Positions 47,395-56,703 of a stretch of 64,000 bases of DNA are shown here, in pieces. Location of the stretch: assembly GCA_020055645.1 (NCBI GenBank), contig JAECZT010000023.1:1-64000 (forward strand). The letters run 5' to 3'. Positions within the stretch are counted from its first letter, which is position 1. Every line of letters begins with the position of its first letter. The position numbers and the translations under genes were made by a program. A model generated the notes under the pieces. It made no database searches and had not been told where the DNA came from. It was given only the letters and a program-made list of their open reading frames with translations. The DNA is from Tomocerus qinae (taxonomy: Eukaryota; Arthropoda; Collembola; Entomobryomorpha; Tomoceridae).

Positions 47395-48510
47395 TATGTT
47401 AACGGCAATAAGTAAATTCAGGCATTACGCTTAATGCCTAAAAATGCCCGGCATTAAGCTTAATGCCTAGTCTTTAATCTTAAAGCCTAGGCATTAAGCC
47501 TAATGCCTGAATTTTACTGGGCATTAAGCTTAATGCCTGGTCTTATTGCCTGATTGGGGTGGAAATCAATGTAAACAACAAAAACTTAAGTCTAATATAC
47601 ACAGTCGATGTGTATTTTTATAAAATGCAAATGTACACTGTTAGAATTAGTCATTTAAAACAATATGGGATTTTTACATGTATTTAATTTTCATAAATTT
47701 TACTAGTGCTCTATGTTACCACACCACCTCCTGCATTCGGATTTCACAGTAAGTCGAGCGTTAAAGAGCCCCATTGCAGTAATCCTTGCAACCTAGGTGA
47801 CAATTCGAACGTTCAGTTTAGCATTGTCTTGAATCTTGAGGTGTGGTTTCGTAAATGCATGATTTAAAGTGTCCCCGAAGGAAAATGTCAATTGTCAAAA
47901 TTTGTAATCTTTATCCATACTCAGGCCTGCCCAATGACTTATAAGGAGTGCCATTATCATGGGCCCATCACCACCCACGTAATCACCTCTACCATGTCAT
48001 TAATATTATAATTTACCTCAGTAACTTAGAGTTAATCAGATCGATTCATATTTCATTACAATAAACTATAAACTTACAGATTTGCCTGTGTCATAATTCT
48101 ATCGTTATCTCGTGGAGTCATTTATTCACATTTATAGATCAGAAATACTGGCATCTGGCATCTCCAATGCAACTCTATTGGGAAGTCCGAATGGAGGAGG
48201 TGGTAACATAGAGCACTAGTAAAATTTATGAAATACATTTAAAAATCCCATATTGTTTTAAATGACTAACCCTAACCGTGTACATTTGCATTTTACATAA
48301 TTACACATCGAAAGTGTATATTAGACTTAAGCTTTGTTGTTTACATTGATTTCCACCCAAATCAGGCAATAAGACCAGACATTAAGCTTAATGCCGAGTA
48401 AAATTCAGGCATTAGGCTAAATGCCTAGGCTTTAAGCTTAAAGACTAGGCACTAAGCTTAATGCCGGGCATTTTTAGGCATTAAGCTTATTGCCTAGGCA
48501 ATAAGCTTTA
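47395..48510. mobile_element. Long inverted-repeat element with GGCATTAAGCTTAATGCC units
   Basis: The left arm (about 47421-47735) and right arm (about 48196-48505) are imperfect inverse copies over about 310 bp. They include CTTAATGCCTAGGCATTAAG-like terminal units, TTGTTGTTTACATTGATTTCC, AATATGGGATTTTTA and GCTCTATGTTACCAC at the inner edge. The 18-bp palindrome GGCATTAAGCTTAATGCC and variants occur many times near both ends. The spacer (47736-48195) has no coding frame. Confidence 0.7.
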
Positions 48511-48539
48511 ATTAGCAACATAATATTTCTTTTTTAATT

Positions 48540-48800
48540 ACATAAAAGAGCAGAAAAAATAATGTCGCAATAACTTCGTTGTACACCGTCATTATAATGA
48601 CTAAACTTTTATACACTTTGGCAATTTCACTAGGGTCATAAAGTGCAAAGATATATATTTTGATGATCAACGGCATCTATAAAATGAAAATGATTTATTT
48701 CATACAGACCACAAAATTGATCTAAAGGCTTGACGATTAATTACTGACCTTCTATTTTATATTTCATGAATATAACTGTTGATTTATAATGCCTTAACTG
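48540..48800 (-). pseudogene. Gustatory receptor exon 3 plus intron fragment
   Basis: 48676-48540 on the minus strand matches the start of exon 3 of the 27024-28449 gene (ATCATCAAAATATATATCTT, GTGTATAAAAGTTTAGTCAT, AACGAAGTTATTGCGACATT-type sequence) with a preserved TTTATAG acceptor. 48710-48800 matches the intron of the decayed copy at about 31630-31735 (AGAAGGTCAGTAATTAAT and AAGCCTTTAGATCA). Exons 1-2 are absent and the exon is frameshifted. It lies between the long inverted-repeat element and a short hairpin with related ends. Confidence 0.7.
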
Positions 48801-48811
48801 AGTTATTTATT

Positions 48812-48908
48812 GTACATGTTAACGACAATAAGTAAATTCAGGCATTAAGTTTAATGCCTAGGCAATAAGCTTAATGATTGAATTTACTTATTACCGTTAA
48901 CATGTACA
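48812..48908. mobile_element. Short hairpin sharing the 47395 element's terminus
   Basis: GTACATGTTAACGACAATAAG and GAATTTACTTATTACCGTTA are the two arms (inverse of each other), around GGCATTAAGTTTAATGCC. The left arm is also the direct match of 47395-47425, so this could be a minimal derivative or the far end of a composite element. Confidence 0.6.
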
Positions 48909-49002
48909 TTTCTTCTCCTCTGCATTTGTGTTCGCTTTATTATGTTAAAAATTGCTTGTCAGTGTACACAATTTCCATACCTATTACGTTAAATTAACTT
49001 AA

Positions 49003-49122
49003 TATTGCCATACAAAGTCACAAATTGCCATACAAAGTCATAAATTGCCATACAAAGTCATAAATTGCCATACAAAGTCATAAATTGCCATACAAAGTCA
49101 TAAACCACTATACAAAGTCACA
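49003..49122. repeat. 20-bp tandem repeat, six units
   Basis: ATTGCCATACAAAGTCATAA is repeated head to tail about six times with one or two changes per unit. There are no spacers, so this is a minisatellite rather than a CRISPR array. Confidence 0.85.
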
Positions 49123-50177
49123 CTATCTAATTTTAGCTCTTTCATACAAAAGTCATGTGTGTGCCATACATATTCCTATTTTCCCATAAAATTACAGCGA
49201 AGTGAGACACAACTTAACTCTAACGCACCGCAAACATATCTAAGCAGATTTTGCGTGTCATTTTGAAGTTCAATAATGCTCATTCTAAATGTTCAGGTAA
49301 CAAAAATTGGAGAGTATGGCAAATAATTTTGAGTAATTAAACCTATTACACACATTCAATTTAAATTACTCTTACCTATAGGTCTTAGTTTAAATTAAAA
49401 AATTACATCGTAAATTATATTGCATAATTCCTAAGGTAAGGAAAATATCTGATATATAGTTGGAAAAAATTTCAATTTTCTTTATGTTGACAAAAAAGTA
49501 ATGTAATTATGTTGAAAAATTTTGATTACCCATTATTTATCAACGTATACAAAAAATTATAACACAATTTCCTATTTTATTAACTAAAACTGTAACACTA
49601 CTCTGCCATATATTACTTGAGTAGTCATAACAAATTAAAACGATATATAGCTTTAATTTGAGTCTGAAGATTCTGATTCCGCATCAGTAGCAGCTGAAAA
49701 CCTCATACTTGGAATTTGTCTCAGTCCATTAGCACACACGGAAAGTTCAGCCACACGAAACTCACTAATTACGGTTCCATCACCCCAGAATGTAAGCTCT
49801 TTGGTCAACTCCTGAACTGTATATGGGCAAACATATGCACTACCTCCCTACAAAAAAATTAAAACAGGTTAAATGCCTGTTGACGAATTATAAACAGATA
49901 ATCAAAAAATTATAATGGAAAATGTCTGGGTTTATACTAACCGTAATTGTAAATTTGATAGTCTTGGGTTTGCCTGCTTTAAACAAGATATTAGGAACAA
50001 TTGCAACGAAAATAATTGGGACTTTTCCCTCCTCTCTAACGTAACCTTTCACTTTTTTCTGAAATATTTTATCACAAATTTCTACTTTGTAGATATAATT
50101 TTCAGTACCTGGTCCACCGTAAAAATTCAAAGAACAAAGTTTAAGATTCTGGTCTGTAGTCATTCTATAAAAAATTT

Positions 50178-50215
50178 AACGACCTGATGTTGACATGAAA
50201 TACTATAAAACAAAC
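50178..50215 (+). repeat. SINE tail fragment in copy 4 intron 5
   Basis: AACGACCTGATGTTGACATG followed by AAATACTATAAAACAAAC matches the tail of the SINE at about 9109-9147 with a few substitutions. The tRNA-like head is absent, so it is a 5'-truncated copy. Confidence 0.6.
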
Positions 50216-51910
50216 TGAACTGAAACTGATTATGATGTTTACAAATATAGTAAAATAATATTTTACTACAACTGTACTGATTATTAAAACTTACACAAAT
50301 CCATGGGTGGTAGAAAAATCAGCAAGTTGGCTTGGCTCAAAATCCTCTTCAAGGCGATTCACTCGCAATAATGTGTTTGTAGTTCTTGGTTGACGAGAAA
50401 ATAACCTTAACAATCATGTATTAATGCAGACCTTAAAATTTTTTTCTTATTTTAACTTATTTAACAAGAAATCAAACAAACCATACTCAATTGGATTTTC
50501 CTTTTTAGATAAAATATCTTTTTGAATAATGTAGGTAAAAAGTTCGTTCAATTCTTCAGAAGTGAGAATTTTTGCCGGACGCACAGTCTTTGTTATCGTT
50601 AGTCTGTCCAACAAAGGAAATCTTATGGATTTCACTATTTCTTCACCAAGAACTGATCTCACGTTTTCTCCTGTAAGAGGTAAAGGTTTCAATTTGCATT
50701 GTTGCTGTCCCCACCTAAATAGATAAATGCCACTTGTTTATGTTTATTTGTAAATTAAATAATAAAATGAGTTATAATTGAACATAATTCTACAAACTTG
50801 ATGCATCCGTTGTAAACTGAAAGTTCAGAGCATCGTAGATAATGTTTTTCCACAATATTCGTCAAGTCGGATTGGTTGAATAGAAGAATGGCACCAGAAG
50901 AAAAAATCTTTTCTCCATCACTAATTTATAAAATAAATTATGCAATAACATAGCATCGAAGCAATAATTTGAATTTTAAAATTTTTAGTTACGCCAAGAC
51001 GCAGTTTTCCACAGTCCGTAGCAGACTTCTTGCTCTATCTTCTACTTGACAAATTGGAAGTGATTTTAACTTGGTGTAGATTTCTACTAAATCCGCAGGC
51101 GATGTGTTATGTAAATAACAAATAAACCAATGTTCTAACTGGAGAATTACTTTACTCGCCAAATATTTGTGTGCCAAAGATAAAACTCCAATTGCGGTTT
51201 CCGCATTTAAACCAACATCTGGAATATCAACATATTCTTCACGGTCATCCTCTCTCCAATCCATGTACATTGTACATCATCTATATAACAAACAAAATTT
51301 TAAAGGCCTATAGGGTTTGTTTTCTACTATATGTTACATTGTTTAGTGTTTAGTAATTACCATTATCGACAATAGGACGCATGGGGGTAAAAGGGGTAAT
51401 AGAAAAAGTCATTTTGCCCATAAAATAAATTCTTTTCGACAAGGGTACGTGTACAAGGAATATGAAGGCATTAGTGGAAGTCTTCTTTCACAGAAAGAGT
51501 ACATTGTTCCATAAGTATATTACCATTAATAAATCGAAGAAATAAGCACTTAAATGAAAACAGCTTTTTTTGTGCATAACTACTTATTTAAAAACTACGA
51601 AAAATACGATTTTCTGTATTATGTGATGTCTGTAATGTAAATGAGACGATACATATAATACGATAATGAATGTTCTAATGATTGAAACCCAATTCAAGAA
51701 TAATTTTAGTTGTAAAATAATTAATGTAAGGACTTGTCTGTTTAAACGACCTCCCAACGAATGTTTCTAGTAATTCTGACACAGATTCCCAACCAGTATT
51801 AGAACGTAAAGAAACCGTAAACATGGCTACTATTCTATTTGCTATATTGCAGTAATTACAGGTGATTCAAATATTCACTTATTTATTAAACTTATACATT
51901 TTTATTATTA

Positions 51911-52140
51911 TACAGGGTGCCCCAGAATGATAAAGACATGATCTCTGACGTTTAATAACTTGACGATCGGTTAGGTCTATTACAATGATATGCACACCAT
52001 GTGAAAGACCGAAATCACACGGTGTTAAGTCCGGTGATCTTGGTGGCCATGAAACCGCTCCTCACCTACCGATACATCCGTCAGAGAAGCCATCAAACCA
52101 TTCTCTTCGTTATTAAACGTCAAAGCTTATGTACCTAGTG
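51911..52140 (-). mobile_element. Tc1/mariner-like transposase remnant
   Basis: The minus strand around 52060-51985 reads WPPRSPDLTPCDFGLSHGVH. W-P-x-R-S-P-D-L-x-P is the conserved block before the last catalytic acidic residue of Tc1/mariner-type DDE transposases. The adjacent CAGGGTGCCCCAGAATGA at about 51914 resembles a transposon terminus. Only about 230 bp remain, without the other catalytic motifs. Confidence 0.6.
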
Positions 52141-52282
52141 GGACCTATTGGCATTTGATTAATTGTCTGTACCCATGTTTGTTTTCTGTATAAACAAAAA
52201 TGTACCCAAACTTGTATGGGTCCTCTTTTATTTTTGTGTAGCTTTGTGTTATTCTTCTGTCAAATTAGTATTTTGTCTGGGG

Positions 52283-52514
52283 CAGGGAACAAAAAAGGAC
52301 CTTTTATGCTTTTTTACCTTTTTTGCCTTTTTTATAAAAAAAAGGTAGGTGCACGATTTTAAAAAAGCAGTCCTTTTTTGCTTTTTTACCTTTTTTGATG
52401 TAGCAAATTGCCCCATTTACTTCCACTTCCGGTAAAAAGGACTGCTTTTTTAGAAAAAGTAGTACTTTTTACCTTTTGTTGTAAAAAAAAAAGGAGTACC
52501 TTTTTTGTTCCCTG
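52283..52514. mobile_element. hAT-type MITE in copy 4 intron 1
   Basis: 232 bp with inverted ends CAGGGAACAAAAAAGGACC and GTACCTTTTTTGTTCCCTG. Flanks GTCTGGGG (52275-52282) and GACTGGGG (52515-52522) agree at 7 of 8. Inside are several AAAAGCAAAAAAGGACTGC-type inverse blocks built from poly(T)/poly(A) runs. Confidence 0.8.
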
Positions 52515-53085
52515 GACTGGGGCAGGAGAACAGTGTATCATTCTCTGATATTTCTGATGCAACTTGACAATAAAGCAATGATTTGATTACTAATTTGTAA
52601 TTAGAATTTCTTACATCCACAAAACATTCGAAGTGTTCAGGATCATCATCTTCTAAAGTGATTATTCGTTCATTTCCCCCTTCATTCCATCTGGAGCTTA
52701 GCATTGTACTCAGAACAGGAGAGTGTGCTACCAAAATAAGAGAGTGGCCTTCAATCTCTTTACTTTTTACACCAGATCCGACTTTTATAGTGACATCAGT
52801 ATATTTCTTGTGCTTCAACATAGTACGCAACAGGTGGAAAAAATCGGGAGACGATTCTCTGCGCAGACCGTCCCCATTGTCCATTTTATTCTTTTTTGAA
52901 GGCACCTTCACTAAACTCATCTAAAGATAAAAAGAATAGATTGCAAATTGTACCCATACATAAATAATAAGTTACACATCGATTACAATCAATTTTCAAT
53001 GTGACTGTGATTTTAAATGACGAAAACCGCAACTTGACACAAAGCATAAAATAGAAAAACTCAATTGCAGTTTCCCACAATGAAT

Positions 53086-53283
53086 TAGTTTCCGATTAAA
53101 TAAGTCTTCCAGCGGACACTAAGACGTGATGCAGTGCACATGCTTTTACTGACTTTATGCATGTTTCCTTCAGTGCAGCAGTTAGTGGTGGGGCATCTAT
53201 CGAGCACAATAATGAATAACGATGAATTCTCACCTCACACTTAGTGTCGACCAAATCCTTCAGAAGACTTATAATCGGAAACT
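53086..53283. mobile_element. TIR element upstream of copy 4
   Basis: AGTTTCCGATTAAATAAGTC and its inverse (CTTATAATCGGAAACT) bound about 198 bp that are absent at the paralogous positions upstream of copies 3 and 5. It contains a 66-codon minus-strand frame (PIISLLKDLVDTKCEVRIHR) that I do not recognise. Confidence 0.6.
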
Positions 53284-54377
53284 CAACCATTGGCAATCGG
53301 TCACAAATTTAACATGAATAGGTATTAAAATGACTCTAATACCTGTTAACCTGGAATAGACGTTTCCCACAATTCCAGGATAACATAGGCAGGTACTGTA
53401 GTCATTTCAATACCTATTCATGTTAATTTAGTGACCGGTCACCAATTGTGGGAAACGTCTATTGTAGGAATAGGAAACGTCTATAGAATCCTTTATATAA
53501 AATTATTTACCTTAACGTATTATACTCCAACAGATGCAGATGGCTGGGCCAATAATAACCAATGATGAATAACTAACAGTATATAATGACAGTCAACAGT
53601 TTGCAGTATCTGACTTCCAAAGAATATTATTGCAATTGTGAATGTCAGCCTTCGACTTAATTATTAGATGCGTCAGAGCAGAGGTCACGTTATCAGAAAA
53701 TATTTTCATTTGTCATTTGTCGATTCCAGCAATCTCGTGTGATTGAAGTTTTCCGCTAACATACCACGGAGTCAGAAGAACGCTACAAATCTCAGAGTAC
53801 CCCTAAACTAAAGATTCTATCACTGCATATTCTAACACATTCTGATTTTTTTTGCCTTTTTTAGTATCTAAATAGAAAAATACGGATAGTACAGAAAATG
53901 AGTAAATATTTTTCAAGTTGAGTTAAAGTTGAAATATGTTTTTAAAAACACAAATTACGATTTTTAATTTGAGAATAGATTTTATAACTTACGGCCAACA
54001 GCAATAGCTTAGCCCTTTTATGTTTTATAGACTACTAAAATATCAAGGACGAATTTAGGTGGAAGGAGGGTGGGTGTTGGGGTGAATATTTATGAATATT
54101 TTGGTGATAAATATTTTGAAAATACACTAGATATTATCGTGTTTTCACCATTTATTTAATATTTAATTATTTACTGCCAAATTGTGAGAAGCATATTTGC
54201 GTTTTCATATGAATCAGTTCCATGTATCTTATTTTCGAGGATTTTCAAAAATTTTTGAGCGTTAGCCTAACCTCCTCACCTAACCTAAATTAATCTTTTA
54301 TAGCATAGTCTACTAGCTGTCTTGTAAATGCGAAAATTTAAATACAAATTTATTTCCCACTGCAGATGCAGTAGGCA

Positions 54378-54548
54378 CAGGGCCGCAGCGAGGGGGGGCA
54401 GGGCCCCCCCCCCCCCCGAAATCGAAGAAAAGAAAGGAATTTTTGCCTTAAAACCCAAAAATTTTTAGCGCTTCGCGCGAATATGGTATATTTTTTTAAT
54501 TATTATTTGTCGGGCCCCTCCCGAAAGTTTTTTGTGGCTGCGGCCCTG
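54378..54548. mobile_element. hAT-type MITE with CAGGGCCGCAGC ends
   Basis: 171 bp, inverted ends CAGGGCCGCAGCGAG and GGCTGCGGCCCTG. Flanks AGTAGGCA (54370-54377) and AGTACGCA (54549-54556) agree at 7 of 8. The interior has a C15-type run and TTTTAGCGCTTCGCGCGAA, like families A and B. Confidence 0.8.
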
Positions 54549-55139
54549 AGTACGCAAAATTATATAGTTGCAGTTACAACTACAACTATCTGGTCGAAAG
54601 GAAGTGTTTTGACCAAAATAACAAAACTATAGATTTTTAAAATCAATTATACAGAAAATGAAATACTCGATTTTTAATTTCCACCAATGGAACCAACTAT
54701 CGCCGACAATCTCATCAATGCCCCAGGAGGTTCCAAAAAGAACTTCGAAAAGTTAGTCCCCAATTCTGCTACATTTGTTACATTCCGATCTTTTTATTAT
54801 ATGGAAAGTAAAAGGCAAAAATTATTCTTTTAATCTCGCATCGCATCCCAGTAAAATTTGTTTTGTTACCTTCATTAACACATTGTCCATTTAAAATTAA
54901 AAAAATATGATTTTGAAACTTTAAAACATGTACATATAAAAGAGAAATCTCAGAAAAGAGGGAAGAAAATTAGGGGTAGTAGAATGTGTCGCTTTTTTGA
55001 ATTTTGTGTTTGCAAGCGTATAAAAAATATATATACGTCTTCGACGTCTAGCATGTATTTCCCTACTCAAACTCAAAATGATGAAATTAATTTTCGATTC
55101 CCCTAAAAATAATTTTCAAATACCTCAACTTGCTATATT

Positions 55140-55655
55140 TGCTCGAAGATCCCCATACTCCCTTAAAACACCCTTAGGAGAACGATTACATGGAAACACA
55201 GGCGGTGTGACTTTACAGGAGCAGGGAATCACCGGACGAGTGGAATTACCGACGCTTCCAAAAGCCGTGCATGTAAACTTATACATATAGTTAACAGCCA
55301 TAACTGGCATTCTCAACACATTTAAATGTTGTTTAACATAATTTCATTCTAGATTTACATAACATGTTGAAATAATATGTTGATAACAATCAATTTTTAA
55401 AGTCTAAAGCAATTAAAACTAGGGTTTATCATTAAAATATGGAAATATTAACTTAATTAATAAATATTAAAGTACAATTGATATTGTACTTAGTACATTG
55501 AAATGATAGATGTATTAGATGCTGGATTCCAGCATTAGTTAGCCTACACAAGCTTAATACCATACCACTGCAAGCGGCGGTAGTTGTTCAGCGCCGGTGA
55601 TTCCCATCTCCTGTAAAGTCGCATCGCCTGTATTTCCCTGCCACCTAGGAGAACG
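55140..55655. repeat. Inverted repeat pair around AT-rich spacer
   Basis: 55160-55262 (TTAGGAGAACGATTACATGG, GTGACTTTACAGGAG, GGGAATCACCGG) is inverse to about 55565-55655 (CCGGTGATTCCC, CTCCTGTAAAGTCGC, CACCTAGGAGAACG). The 70-codon plus frame at 55078-55290 lies in the left arm. Likely a TIR transposon remnant. Confidence 0.5.
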
Positions 55656-56351
55656 CATATAAAATACTTTTTGAAAACCAAATATTTTTGTGAAAAGAGC
55701 ATAGAAACTGGAAACTGGTTCCAGCCTAGTCCGTCTTAATCCAGGTCGACAATTTTTAAGTTCAGAAAAGATACTTTACCTTTAACAGATGTATACAAAC
55801 TTGCAGGTAAATATGTTATCTACACGAAACTTCGCTAAATTACTGCTTCTAGGCAATGATGTTACCACATTTCAAAAGTTGAGTTGATTATGAGGCATAA
55901 AATCGAGGGCCAATGATCAATACTAATTATTTAATCAATGTTAAGTGTCGGGATATGGTTCATTGAGTACATTTTATTTCCATTTTATTTCCAAATACAT
56001 TTGATTAGTTTTAAAAATACATTTTATTTAGTTACTAGTTAGAATATAGAACATATCTAAACATATTTTGAATTTCATTTTGAAGTTTAACGTTTGTAAT
56101 TCTAAATGTTTGGGCAAACAATACTTGAAAAGAATTTAATATATTAATTAGTTTGAAAAAAGATTCTACTATATTCTATGAGAACAGGTTGACAAAAAAG
56201 CAATGTTAATAATTGGGTTGAAAAATTTTGATCACCATTGTCAACGTATCAAAACATTTATAATATAAGTTCTTATTTTATTTACACCAAATTACCCCCC
56301 ATTGAGTAGTTATATATAACAAATGAAAACGATATAAACAACATAATATTA

Positions 56352-56606
56352 CAAGGCTGTATTGAGGGGGGGGCATTGGGGGCAAATGCCCCCCCCCCCC
56401 CCCGAAATCCAAGAAAAAGGAAAATTTTTTCTCAAAATACCAAAAAATTTCGCGCTTCGCGCGATTTTATGTGATTTTTAGGTTAATTTTGACTCATTTT
56501 TGACAAAATAAGCCACAAATTTTCGCGCTTCGCGCGATTATGTCTAATATATATTGTCCTATGATATCATTGCCCCCTCCGAAATCGACTTCTAAATACG
56601 GTACTG
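56352..56606. mobile_element. hAT-type element downstream of copy 5, perfect 8-bp target duplication
   Basis: 255 bp, ends CAAGGCTGTATTGAGG and CTAAATACGGTACTG, flanked by TAATATTA at 56344-56351 and 56607-56614. The paralogous site downstream of copy 3 (about 42285-42305) is uninterrupted. The interior contains GGGGGGGG/C-runs and two AAATTTTCGCGCTTCGCGCG blocks. Confidence 0.83.
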
Positions 56607-56703
56607 TAATATTATTATAAACATTAAACATATTTGCAGAACAAATGACAACCAACTAAAATGTGAGCTTTAAATTGAATCAGAGTCTGTATCTGATTCC
56701 GCA

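Larger units (their letters stand above)
45142..49652. other. Inter-unit spacer, copies 3-4
   Basis: Holds the nested elements, the long inverted-repeat element and GR fragment (listed separately) plus the shared 5' flank of the unit: AATAGGTATTAAAATGACTC at about 45837, GGGCCAATAATAACCAATGA at about 45978 and the TTTAGTAGTCTC/GAATGGATTTTATAACCTACGG block near 46530. These also occur upstream of copies 4 and 5. A family B terminus is at 46608. No further gene. Confidence 0.5.
49653..52920 (-). pseudogene. BTB-BACK-PHR protein, array copy 4 (7-nt insertion in exon 2)
   Basis: E1 52920-about 52615 (BTB: FHLLRTMLKHKKYTDVTIKV, GHSLILVAHSPVLSTML), E2 from about 51280 to 50998 (BACK: IGVLSLAHKYLASKVILQL), E3 about 50925-50800, E4 about 50708-50490 (ENVRSVLGEEIVKSIRFPLL), E5 about 50400-50290, E6 about 50164-49942 (LNFYGGPGTENYIYKVEI) and E7 about 49852-49653 (GGSAYVCPYTV, LRQIPSMRFSA, Asp/Ser tail). 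All exons are open except the beginning of E2. Where neighbours read GATGATGTACATGGAC, this copy has GATGATGTACAATGTACATGGAT, a 7-nt insertion. That shifts the frame unless a cryptic acceptor is used. Intron 1 (about 1.3 kb) carries a Tc1/mariner-type remnant and a hAT MITE; intron 5 carries a SINE-tail fragment. This is the least damaged of copies 1-4. Confidence 0.7.
52921..56703. other. Inter-unit spacer, copies 4-5
   Basis: 5' flank of copy 4 and 3' flank of copy 5. A local inverted duplication at about 53285-53465 (AATAGGTATTAAAATGACTC against GTCATTTCAATACCTATTC) lies within the shared promoter-proximal block. A family B end is at 54046, followed by the elements listed separately. No supported gene. 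Confidence 0.5.

Noticed and set aside
49003-49122. Regular 20-bp repeats resembling a CRISPR array
   Set aside because: Units are contiguous without variable spacers, and the genome is eukaryotic; a minisatellite.
52163-52348. Plus-strand ORF of 61 codons with Phe/Val-rich stretch
   Set aside because: Ends in the poly(T) blocks of the hAT MITE; no family signal.
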